64,000 bases of DNA from contig CM053256.1 in the NCBI GenBank assembly GCA_028583405.1, forward strand, positions 9,848,494 through 9,912,493. Direction: 5' to 3'. The stretch comes from Pogonophryne albipinna (lineage: Eukaryota; Chordata; Actinopteri; Perciformes; Artedidraconidae). Positions 1-9,908 of this stretch are shown piece after piece (the first letter of the stretch is position 1; every line of letters starts with the position of its first letter). A program made the position numbers and the translations under genes. A model generated the notes under the pieces. That model was given only the letters and a program-made list of their open reading frames with translations, was not told the DNA's origin and did no database searches.

Positions 1-3000
1 AGCTCAGGTCAGTCTGTCTTTTACCCTGCATTGTAGGATACACAATAAACTGAAGTTACAAAATGCATTTATATCCATGTTTATAGTGTGTGGAAGCACA
101 GTGTTTCAACTACTGTACAAGAGTTACTGAGCAATATCCAGTTCTTTACCCTAGCTATAAAATAGACAGTTCAATCAAGACAATAAAGTATCTAAAAGCA
201 CAGCCAAACAAATGAACTAAATACGCCAAAAAGGGCCTTTTCAGTGAGTTCAAAATATATTGTTGTTAATAGTTCTTTCTAACAATAACATCAACCATTT
301 CTGGTGCTAAACCGGCATAGGCATGTCAAAGATTTTGCCCTGTAAATGCAATTGTTTAGGCCACTGCTACAATATCCACACTCCAGCCTCCTGTAACATT
401 TAACTCATGAACTCAGTGACTGATACTGACTGTCTTCCTCTCCAGGAGGGCGAGGGATAGGATGATCGAGATGTCAAGAACCAGAGATGGAAAAGAGGAG
501 GGGGTGGAGGGATGTTTCATGGGTAACGGTTTCAGAGAAGGACAAGGCGATAGTAGGGGAGGAGAGAAACAGCTGCAGTGCCCTCCTCCTCCTCCCTCTA
601 ACCTCATGGACAACATCTCTGGAGAATTTGCCCTCGTAATCAACGGCCACAGTCTGGTATAAAAAACAACCACCGCCACCTTCACATTCAAAAAAAGCAG
701 ATGCCATTAAAGTTAAACTGTCAGCTGTGAGAAAATAATAATTTGCCTGAAGTGTGTTTTTTGATCAACAACAAATAATTCCCCTACAACTATACAACTC
801 TAAACCCTTAACATTTACCCTTAAACTTCTCATTTGTATCTGCTGTTCTTTTATAGGCCCACGCACTAGAAGCAGACATGGAGACGGAGTTTGTGTCGAC
901 GGCGTGTGCGTGCAAAGCCGTGATCTGCTGCAGAGTCACCCCGTTGCAAAAAGCTCAAGTGGTGGAGATGATCAAGAAACACAAGAAAGCCGTGACCCTG
1001 GCTATAGGAGACGGGGCTAACGATGTTAGCATGATCAAAAGTGAGTTGTGCAGATGTGTATTAGAGGAGGAAGTGTTTGTTGATGATTTTTGAGACGGAG
1101 AGGAAAGAGAGAAGTTGAGCCACATACAGTAGGTGCGTGACTACCTTTATGCAATGGAAATTCTCATCAGAAGGGCAGAAGAAGTTGTTTATCTACATTG
1201 TGTTACTAGTAGTCGAAAAAGGTTGTGTGAAAATGTCTCTTGCAGTAAGTGTGATTTCCTCATCAAGATATGAACAGATTTTTTGTGTCGTCAATTTCGT
1301 GAGTGTCAACATAAACTCAACTTATTTGAAGGTTGGCCACTAATTTCTGTCTGCAGACAAACATTGTTGAAATCTGAGTGGAAATACCAAATATACCAGA
1401 TGTCAGACTGAACTTTGGTAACATTTTTATACAATGTTAAAATAAATAAATTTAAAAAAAAATGTAGATTTTATGTAATCGTTAAAACAAAAACATGAAG
1501 TCTTTGTGTTTTAATATTTCACTCTGTGCATATTGCAAATTGCTTTCATTAATAGTTGCAACAGTGTGAAACAGAATGACATTAAGAGTTGTTTTTTTTT
1601 ACGTTAAAGCAGCTTAAGGGGAAACTGAGAGGTTTGGTTAAGCCAATAACCCAATGTTCCGTTTATTTTAATACATGTGTAATAGTAAGTGTTTTGTAAG
1701 CGTTGCATCACCTTGTGGGTTTGTCTGTGTATGTACGTCATTTGAACATGTTTTTTTTTTAGGCATTTGATTTTATATTTACATCTTTTAAATAAGGAAC
1801 AATAATAATTTGTTCTTAAGGCCAAACATTACATTTAAGCTTACCTTTCTCCCTCTTTCTCTGTGTGCCTCTCTCTTCCCACTCCTCCAGGTGCTCACAT
1901 AGGAGTTGGTATCTCAGGTCAGGAGGGGATCCAGGCGGTGCTGGCCAGTGACTACTCATTCTCTCAGTTCAGATTCCTGCAGCGCCTCCTGTTGGTGCAC
2001 GGCCGCTGGTCCTACCTGCGCATGTGCCGTTTCCTCTGCTACTTCTTCTACAAGAACTTTGCCTTCACAATGGTGCACTTCTGGTTTGGCTTCTACTGTG
2101 GCTTCTCGGCACAGGTCAGAGGATAGAGCTTGTGAGACTACTCAAGGACATTGATCAGGGGTTAGAAAAGGGTAATCACTTTCAATGTGTTTGTGTGCAT
2201 CTCCTCTAACTTTTAGACGGTGTACGATCAGTACTTCATCACTCTCTACAACATTGTCTACACCTCCCTCCCTGTGCTGGCCATGGGGATATTTGACCAG
2301 GTCTGTTCAAGCATAGTCACTGTGCATAGTTTGTTCTTACTTTAAATAGAAGAATACATCTAATAAATAACTATTGGGAACTAGGTCGCAAAAAAAAGAC
2401 GATGATGTTTATTTCTGTAGTTATGACCACAACATAGCAGGCTTGACTTGTTTCAGTAATTGCAGCTCCTCACTTCCTCTCCTCTTGTAGGACGTTCCTG
2501 ACCAGAGGAGTCTGGAGTATCCTAAATTGTACGAGCCCGGGCAGCTCAACCTCCTCTTCAACAAGAGAGAGTTCTTCATCTGCATCGCCCAGGGCATCTA
2601 CACCTCAGTGGTGCTGTTCTTCGTCCCCTGTGCCATCCTGTCCGACGCCACTCAAAGCACAGGTGTGCCCCTCGCTGACTACCAGACCTTTGCGGTCACC
2701 ACGGCAACAGCCCTGGTCATTGTGGTCAGCGTTCAGGTGAGAAGGTGTTAGATTTCCTCAAAGCTACCAAAGTGAACGGTCTGTTCCGTGCTGGAGTATT
2801 AACCGGCCTGTTCCTCTGTTTGTGTAGATCGCTCTGGACACAGGCTTCTGGACTGTTATCAACCATGTGTTTGTGTGGGGCTCGCTGGGCTTATACTTCT
2901 CCATCATGCTCGCTCTGCAAAGCCAGACCCTCTTCGGGATCTTTCCCAACCAGTTCCACTTTGTAGGTTGGTGTCCTGTTGTCTTTAATTGTCGGTTACA

Positions 3001-6000
3001 CACAAAACGACCTGACCAATATAATATAGCAATTTCAAATCAATATTTTTGTATCACATTTCTCAATTGTAGTAGTAATGTTATCATAATGTCAAGAATT
3101 GCAAGTTCTGACCCAGGCACAGGCAATAATTCAGTAAACAAAAAACAAACTTACAGTCCAAATTAGGCAAAAAAGGTCCAAAAAAGATCCAGCAGGTAGG
3201 TGATAGGTACATCCAAATGTTAACCAGCAAAGCAACACACTGCATCACAATTGGATCAAAGACCTCAAACTGTTACGATAGAGTGAAGCAGGCAGGACCC
3301 AAATGCAGATTACACTGATAATACCTTTATTTCAAGGACTTAATTCTAACTCGGACAAAACAAAACACTCCACGGTGAACTCAGTCACCAACAAAAGACA
3401 AACCAACACTGAACACAGGAAGAGACAATACTAACTATGGCCAAAAGGGTGGGTGGAGGGGGCCCAGGGGCAAGGCAGAGTCCATGGAGGGGCGAAAGCC
3501 ACAGCGGGCGAACTCAGGGGGCCGAGCATGAGGGGAAGGTAGCGGCAGGAAGAGTCAGGGGGCCGGGCCCGAGTGCGAGGACCGCGGCTGGGAAAGTCAG
3601 GGGGCCGGGCTCGAGGGCGAAGACCGCGGCACTCAGGGGGCCGGGCTCGAGGGCGAAGACCGCGGCACTCAGGGGGCCGGGCTCGAGGACGAAGACCGCG
3701 GCTCTCAGGGGGCCGGGCTCGAGGACGAAGACCGCGGCTCTCAGGGGACCGGGCTCGAGGGTGAAGACCACGGCTCTCAGGGGACCGGGCTCGAGGGTGA
3801 AGACCACGGCTCTCAGGGGACCGGGCTCGAGGGCGAAGACCGCGGCTCTCAGGGGGCCGGGCTCGAGGGCGAAGACCGGACAGCTCCGGAGGCCGGGCAG
3901 GACCCGGTGTCGACCGGACAGGAACCGGAGCCGGTTAGTCGAGAGTAGTCGGCGGGACCTCCAACGTCACAGGACATAGGGTTGGCAGGACCCCCGGCAG
4001 AAAAGTAGTCGGCGGGGCCTCCAACGGCACAGGACATAGGGTTGACAGGACCCCCGGCAGAAGAGTAGTCGGCGGGACCCCCAACGGGACAGGACATGGA
4101 GTTGGCAGAACCCCCGGCAGGAGAGCAGTCGGCGGGACCCCCAACGGGACAGGACATGGAGTTGGCAGGACCCCCAGCGGAACCTCCAACGGCACTTGAG
4201 TAGGGACTAGAGAAGAGACTTGAGATGGAACTCGAGCGGAGACTCGAGTGGTGACTGGAGAAGGAACTCGAGGATACTCGAGAGGGAACTCGAGAACAGA
4301 CTCGAGAGGGAACTCGAGAAGAGACTCGAGAGGGGACCTCGAGAGGGAACTCGAGAGTTGACTTGTAATGAAACTTGAGCGGGAACTCGAGAGGTGACTT
4401 GAGAGGGAACTGGAGAGGTGACTTGAGACGGTCGGTACGCCGACAGGACACGGGGAGCTGGCGTCGGCCGGTAAGCCGACAGGACTCGGGGAGCTGGCGT
4501 CGGCTGGAGAGCCAACCTCCTTCTGCAGAACACTGGACGCACCCTTCCACCAATCATAGCAGCAAGAAAAATAAAAGGAAACATTTTGTAATTCCACCTC
4601 AAATAGATCATCTGCTGGGTCCATTTATTGGTTGGTTCGTTCTGTTACGATAGAGTGAAGCAGGCAGGACCCAAATGCAGATTACACTGATAATACCTTT
4701 ATTTCAAGGACTTAATTCTAACTCGGACAAAACAAAACACTCCACTCCACGGTGAACTCAGTCACCAACAAAAGACGACCAACACTGAACACAGGAAGAG
4801 ACAAGACTAAATACAGGGAGGGGTAATCACAAGACGAGAAACAGCCGGGCAGGGGAGGAGAAACACAAGGGCCACAGGTGAACACAATCAGACAATTAGA
4901 CACACCAGGGAAACTAACGACAGGGAGGAAAAACACAGGGAGAGGGACCAGACAATACACAAGGAGGAAAACATGACAGGGAGAACCGAACAGCAAAATA
5001 AACCCAAACATACAAAACTAAAAACGTGACATAACATAAGATTCTTGACACAAACGATTTAAACTAAAAGCAAAGAAACAGGAGAAACAATGAGAAGGGA
5101 GCCCTAAGACTAAACACACAAGGAATGAAGGGAACTGGTGAAAGCAGAACCAATGAGGAAGAGGTGAAACAATCAGGGATAAGCCAACAATCACACAGGC
5201 GGGAAAAGGAGCCATGACATATGAGGAGAGTGAGTAAAATAACCCAGCGAAAAAATAACAGACAAAAGAGCCAAGGAGCATGACAAGATAGCACTGAGGA
5301 GGATGTTGTCAAAGTGACAGTTAACCTGTATCATCCAAAAAAGTATACAAAAACAGAAAACCAAATGGTAATTTAAAAAAACTACTAATTATAAAGATGA
5401 AACCAGGAAAAGATCAATAGGGTCAAATAAACATACAATTATATTAAACATGTAGGCACCTGTTTGTATAAATGAAGGATATCTAAGTCATGTCCTGTGG
5501 TGCTTAAACAATTATACACCAGTGAGTTCATTATGTAAAGATATCTAATATCTGTGTGCTTGCAGTGTTTGGGAAATGCTGTAAAATCCTGAGACATATT
5601 TGCTCATGTTTGTTTATGTGTTTTTGAGTGCAGGTAGTGCCCAGAGCACGTTGTTGCAACCAGTCGTGTGGTTAACTATTGCGCTGGCGACAGCAATATG
5701 CATAGTTCCAGTTTTGGCATTCCGCTTCCTTAAGGTGGATCTCAAACCTCAGCTCTCAGACACGGTGAGAAAATACACACAAAAACAAAGTCTCTGATGT
5801 GTCCATCTTGTTCGTTGGAACATGTGTCAGTGTTGCATCATCCCTACAGGTCAGTTTAAAACAAGCCAATGATTAACTTCTCACGTACAAACAGTTCATC
5901 TGAGTGTGTGTGTAATGATGAGTTCATTCTTACCGTCCTTAAATACTCTGTAAATATTGACTAAATTAGCGTACCCTAGTTACACCAGTGACTTAGTCTT

Positions 6001-7057
6001 ACATCATATAAGCTCATGGTGCTTTCAACCAGAGCTGCTGCTAAGGTGGTGTGAAGAAGACCCTTTTTTGATTATTTCTGTTGTCACTATTACTTGTGTC
6101 TGTCCTGGATATAAATTAAAGTTGTAAATTACAAATAGGTTTGAGTATGGACTAGATTAACGATCAGATGGAGAAGAAAGAATAGAAGAATGAAGCAACC
6201 TTAAAGTAACAATTTCCCATTTGCTTAGCTTGGTACAAAGGCTGAAAACAGAATCAAACTGCCTAATTAAATGTAAAAAATCTCCTCTGCTCCATCTCCA
6301 GGTGCGCTACACTCAGCTGGTGCGGCAGAAGAAGAGAAAGCCGGCAGGTCGCAGTGTGGGCGGAGCCTGGCGGGGGGTGGGCAGTGTGTCGGAGGGCCGT
6401 CTGGGTGCTCGAGGCAGCTCCAGGAGGTCGGGCTACGCCTTTGCCCACACGGAAGGATTTGGAGAGCTGATCACCTCAGGGAAGAACATGAGGCTCTCCT
6501 CTCTGGCCATGGCCACCTTCGCCTCCAGACACAGCTCCAGCTGGATCGACACGCTGCGCAGGAAGAAACATTCTCACACTAACACCCCCCCCAGCGCCTC
6601 GGGGGAGAGCAGCCCAGCACCCAGCTGTGTCTCTGGGTCCATCCCGCCGCTCTCTAACTCCTCGTCTGTTCTGTGTGGCTCACAAGATGCACCCATAGAG
6701 GAGGAGACAGGAGCAGCCCCCGACACACAGACTGCCTCCACCTCATCCACACAGAACCCACCAGCTCCAGCACCAGCTTCAGAAGCAGCTGATGGTTCAG
6801 CCCAGACCCTCAATGCTGGAGTCCTTACCCCCGCAGCATTGAGGTCCCAGGGGGGAGACTCACCTGGAAGCTGGACGATAAGTCTGGGTGCCGTGCAGGT
6901 AAACTGCTGTTACTTCATGTATCACTAACAAAAAATGAAACAGGTACAACAAATCTTACACAATTAACACAACTGTCCCTCTCTCCTACAGGAAGCTCTG
7001 TTGAGATGGAAGGGTCGAGCCTCTGCATCCAACAGCCCGGTGAAACTAGCAGAATAA
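1..7057 (+). CDS. atp8b2: Phospholipid-transporting P4-ATPase, ATP8B2-like (3' part of gene)
   Basis: Catalytic subunit of a P4-ATPase lipid flippase, which moves phospholipids to the cytosolic leaflet and normally needs a CDC50 partner. Exons read from splice sites: <1..7, 446..656, 857..1040, 1891..2114, 2217..2300, 2491..2736, 2828..2966, 5634..5764, 6302..6898, 6992..7057; phase holds throughout, giving about 628 residues of C-terminal protein. Visible parts are the P-domain stretch TPLQKAQVV, the hinge motif [11 protein letters not shown], then the membrane segments of the C-terminal half (for example [47 protein letters not shown]). The cytosolic tail contains [20 protein letters not shown] and [12 protein letters not shown], as I recall for ATP8B2 rather than ATP8B1/3/4. 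The tail after the last membrane segment is about 230 aa, longer than I recall for human ATP8B2 because of a Ser/Pro/Thr-rich extension. The N-terminal half lies upstream of the window. The next gene, IL6R, is also the human neighbour. Confidence 0.92.
1041..1890 (+). other. ATP8B2 intron, nothing recognised
   Basis: The donor GTGAGT follows position 1040 and the acceptor CTCCTCCAG ends at 1890. The intron is AT-rich with short poly-A and poly-T runs. I see no gene, TIR or tandem repeat in it. Confidence 0.6.
3271..3435 (-). repeat. Direct repeat matching the end of the LTR at 4643-4814
   Basis: Both copies begin TGTTACGATAGAGTGAAGCA on the plus strand and continue almost identically for about 165 bp. 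This copy stops where tandem-repeat DNA begins. Confidence 0.85.
3556..3890. repeat. 36-bp minisatellite, about 8-9 copies
   Basis: Unit of about 36 bp built around GGGGCCGGGCTCGAGGGCGA followed by AGACCGCGG. Neighbouring copies differ by one to four bases. The unit length is a multiple of three, so the array is open in several frames on both strands. Confidence 0.9.
3935..4624 (-). CDS. Gag-like ORF start fused to proline-rich tandem repeats (229 codons)
   Basis: The ORF begins with MDPADD right after the candidate LTR and primer-binding area, then turns into low-complexity Pro/Val/Ser/Leu repeats. These are encoded by CTCGAG-rich ~12-bp repeats (about 4200-4430) and a 60-bp unit (about 3946-4185). 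There is no capsid or zinc-knuckle motif. It may be the 5' end of a retrotransposon gag gene whose remainder was replaced by expanding repeats. Whether it is translated is unknown, and long ORFs arise easily in GC-rich repeats whose unit is a multiple of three. Confidence 0.3.
   Translation of the reverse strand: MDPADDLFEVELQNVSFYFSCCYDWWKGASSVLQKEVGSPADASSPSPVGLPADASSPCPVGVPTVSSHLSSSLSSHLSSSRSSFITSQLSSSLSRSPLESLLEFPLESVLEFPLEYPRVPSPVTTRVSARVPSQVSSLVPTQVPLEVPLGVLPTPCPVPLGVPPTALLPGVLPTPCPVPLGVPPTTLLPGVLSTLCPVPLEAPPTTFLPGVLPTLCPVTLEVPPTTLD
3946..4185. repeat. 60-bp tandem repeat, 4 copies
   Basis: Four consecutive 60-bp units share GTAGTCGGCGGGACC, then CCAACG, ACAGGACAT and GGTTGGCAGGACCCCCGGCAG-like blocks, with small differences between units. 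Confidence 0.9.
4200..4430. repeat. CTCGAG-rich 12-bp degenerate tandem repeat
   Basis: Degenerate repeats of the kind GAGACTCGAGAGGGAACTCG with a period near 12 or 24 bp. Each carries the XhoI-type palindrome CTCGAG or CTTGAG. Confidence 0.85.
4643..5321 (-). repeat. Candidate full-length LTR (~679 bp)
   Basis: On the minus strand it runs from TGTCAC to GTAACA, with a polyadenylation signal about 70 bp before the end. Its terminal ~165 bp is repeated at 3271-3435, nearly identical apart from a 5-bp CTCCA duplication and a few changes. Confidence 0.5.
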
Positions 7058-7904
7058 ATGGAGGAAAATCATGTCCACTGCTATCCATCACATGTTTACA
7101 CACACATACAGGATGTGTGTGTTTTCCTGGAGATACTGATAAAAAAGCTCCCCACTCAGTGTTCTACTCTCCAAACTAAGGCTTCTACAATAAATCAATT
7201 AAATTCATATCATAGGAACAGGTGGCACAATGTAGCAACATGGACATTGTTCTACTATGAATTGTGATGTTATGATGATATACATGTTCCAATGATAACT
7301 GTGTTCATGAATGACTACAAGATCAAGGTATTTAAAGAATTCGACTGAAGGAAAGCAGCAGATGCGATAACAGATTACTTACTATTAAGGATCTAAAAGA
7401 TTGTTTCCACTTGTTATTTCAAGTTTAGCCTCACTCACAAACAAGTCACGCAGAATCTCTCTTATTCAGCAATGGGTAGAATGAAGGAGCAGAACAATAA
7501 GACTTTCAATCAGCAAAGTGCGGGCAATATTTTCTGTAGAACTGTTTTTTGTTAAAAGCTTTACGTTCACTATAGTTCTCAGTGAGAACGGTACTTTACG
7601 TTACTCTTTTTTGCTATGTATCTGTTTTTTTCCTTGATATACCAATACTTCACATGTTTTTTCTTTTTTTGCATCATATTGATGTGTTTTATAATGGCCT
7701 AGTTGACCTTTAAGCAAGCCAAAGCGTTTCATTTGTCGGACAAAGGGCCAGATCATGTTAATGTACCTCTGATGTAAATGTATTTCACCACCCTAGAAAG
7801 AACAAACTACCACTTGCTTACTGTAGGCATTAACAGACATCTAAACGTAATTTGTCAAACATTGTACACTTAAGTATAGTGTTGCAAATGTTTATCTGTC
7901 CGCA

Positions 7905-7910
7905 AATAAA
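7905..7910 (+). promoter_or_regulatory. Candidate polyadenylation signal of ATP8B2
   Basis: AATAAA about 850 bp after the stop codon, followed by a GT-rich stretch. It would set a 3' UTR of 7058 to roughly 7930. Confidence 0.5.
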
Positions 7911-8034
7911 GGGAATATGTTTTGGGATAATGATGCCTTAACAATGTCAACATTTTGGTCGTTTAAACTCTTTCTGTTTCCTGATCCATAAAACAAGTAC
8001 GACATCCCATCTGTGTTGCAAATGTTCCTGTCAA

Positions 8035-9070
8035 TCACTGACCCCTGTCCATGACTGGGGTGAGATCAGGCGTGTCGCCTGGGCTTTTTTCTTTAGCCCC
8101 GGACAATTCTCCCTCAATAATATAATACATTAACCGTGCTTTACCTGAACCTCATCATGACACTAGAGAGGACGGCAGGATTGTAATTTTCCGTGTTCAG
8201 TGAATCCAACAGAGACAAGACACCAGACCAATCACCAGAGAGTTGCATGGAAATAAACATCTGTCTTATTGGCTGACAGGTCTATCCTGTGACAATGTTT
8301 AAACTGTCAGTCGGACTCCGAGTTTTTAAAGATGGACATAAGAAAAAAATGTCTTAAAAAAGACGACAATTCTCAAGTGGTGGCTCACACAACAACCCCA
8401 GAGCCACCACTTGAGCCAGGTAAACAAGGTATGTAAATGTAAGTAAACTTCCAAGTTATGTGAACATGTAAGCAAAGCATAAATTACAGCTACGTTGACG
8501 TTACTTTGAATCGCGGGGGTAAGCTAAACCGTTAGCAAGTAGCTATAGCTAGCCAGATATATTAAATAAACACTGTCATACAATATAAATGTTAGGCCTA
8601 TGTTTTTTAGCGTTACCTTTTCAAAGAAAGCTCTCTGGAAAATGTTGACTTACTGTTCGACATGAAGCTAGAAGCTACCTTACATTACACAGTTACAGGG
8701 GAGTGATTTGTAAAATATCCATAAAGAAAAAGAAAATCTGTTTACAGTTCTGTTTAATATGGGTGTTGAAAGATGTATGCATATTATCTCTTAATTTTGC
8801 TCTCAAAGGGCACCAGATTGATGCTTTTAACTTTTTTTTAAATCTTCCCGGGGGAACATGCCCCCGGACCCCCCTAGAGGAGGTTACCCTGGCCTGTTTA
8901 CACAAATGCCGTGAGCTGATTCTCGAGCCTTCATTGTAACAGTCGCGGGTGCACTGTGTATGTGCGTGTGGGGAGTGTTGCAGTAGAAATGTCCACGGTA
9001 CCTTAATGATCTGTGGGCTAAGCCCCGAAAGTTTCCAGGTCCAGGAAACGCCCCATGGTGAGATTATAAG
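8035..9070 (+). mobile_element. Possible degraded hAT/ZMYM1-like transposon remnant
   Basis: An exon-like ORF at 8333-8421 starts MDIRKKCLKK and ends at a GTAAAC donor; the MDIRK start resembles hAT/zinc-finger MYM-type transposase-derived proteins as I remember them. Around it, GCCTGGGCTTTTTT with AGCCCCGG (about 8077-8102) and GGGCTAAGCCCCG (about 9016-9028) form a loose inverted relationship. CCCGGGGGAACATGCCCCCGG (about 8848-8868) is a further GC-rich inverted block. No transposase domain remains. Boundaries and class are tentative. Confidence 0.25.
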
Positions 9071-9908
9071 TAAAGTAACCATGTGAACTTGTGCCAGGAT
9101 CTGTACCTACACTACAGTCTTCGATAAATCATCTCATTAGTGTAAATACAACAGAATGCAAACATGATCTGCAAAACGAAAGCCAGAAATGAATACTGAA
9201 ACAGTATTTGGCCCCATGGATTGTCAAAGCACGGGTCAGCTGTTGAACGGTGGTCAATGTCAGCTCTCTTTCAAATAAGAGGAACCAACTGTGTCCGTGT
9301 ATGCAAATGTTTTTTAAAGAAGAAATCAAAGTGCAAGAAATAAATGACTACCTCTGGTGTGGCACCAAAATAACTTGCAATTTGAGATTATTTTCAACAA
9401 CAGAAGTTTAACCACATAAAAATGTATTTAATTTAACTCTAGTTTATCAAAGTAAACTATCACTGTCTACTGGTGGAGGGGACATTTTAAATTGAAATAC
9501 ATTTTTAAAAATGCAACATTTTCAAGACTAAAAAACGTAAACAATATAGTCTGTTGATTAGAATAAAGCGTTTTATAAAAAAAGAATTAAAAAACCCCAC
9601 TGATTACAACTTGAGTATGAATATTATAATAGCAGGGCTATATTCAGCTTTCATTGGGGTTTTATTTTTGACACTCAGGAGGATTTCCTCTGTGCAACAG
9701 GCTGAACAAGGGGAAGAGAGCTGGGATTTCACAATAACGGGTCTTACTGACAGCGGACTGCTGAAACCAGAGGCGGCCGGTAACTGCTTTGAGAAGCCAG
9801 AGGAGGACCGTCAGATGTTTATCATGTGAAGTTAGATGGGAGTCAACGGTCTCCAATGTTTGTGAGTGATGGTGTGAGGACTCGGTGAAGGGAGACTTGT
9901 GCGCAAAA

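Larger units (their letters stand above)
3271..5321 (-). mobile_element. LTR-retrotransposon-derived insertion (Ty3/gypsy-like) in ATP8B2 intron, tandem-repeat-filled
   Basis: Read on the minus strand, 5321 to 4643 looks like an LTR: it begins TGTCACTTTGAC, has an AATAAA with CTGCATTTGGGTCC downstream, and ends CGTAACA. The last ~165 bp of the same LTR recurs at 3271-3435 as a direct repeat, so the element lies on the minus strand with a truncated 3' LTR. Immediately inside the full LTR a minus-strand ORF opens with [13 protein letters not shown], similar to gag starts I recall in fish gypsy elements. The rest of the interior is tandem repeats, and no protease, reverse transcriptase or integrase is visible. 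The 5-bp flanks (CAAAC and GTTAA) do not match as a target duplication, so the outer boundaries or later rearrangement are uncertain. The gypsy assignment is inference. Confidence 0.55.

Noticed and set aside
3556..3890. Regular 36-bp repeats resembling a CRISPR array
   Set aside because: There are no unique spacers; units are directly abutting and the DNA is vertebrate.
3437..3979. 180-codon Arg/Gly/Pro-rich plus-strand ORF
   Set aside because: It is a by-product of the 36-bp minisatellite, whose unit is a multiple of three; several frames are open and none looks like a protein.
4718..5312. Hydrophobic minus-strand ORFs resembling membrane proteins
   Set aside because: They fall inside the candidate LTR; pyrimidine-rich LTR sequence gives Phe/Leu/Ser/Cys-rich translations.
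9554..9829. 91-codon ORF just before IL6R
   Set aside because: It has no signal peptide or domain and is more simply upstream or 5' UTR sequence of IL6R, whose start at 9909 has a clear signal peptide.
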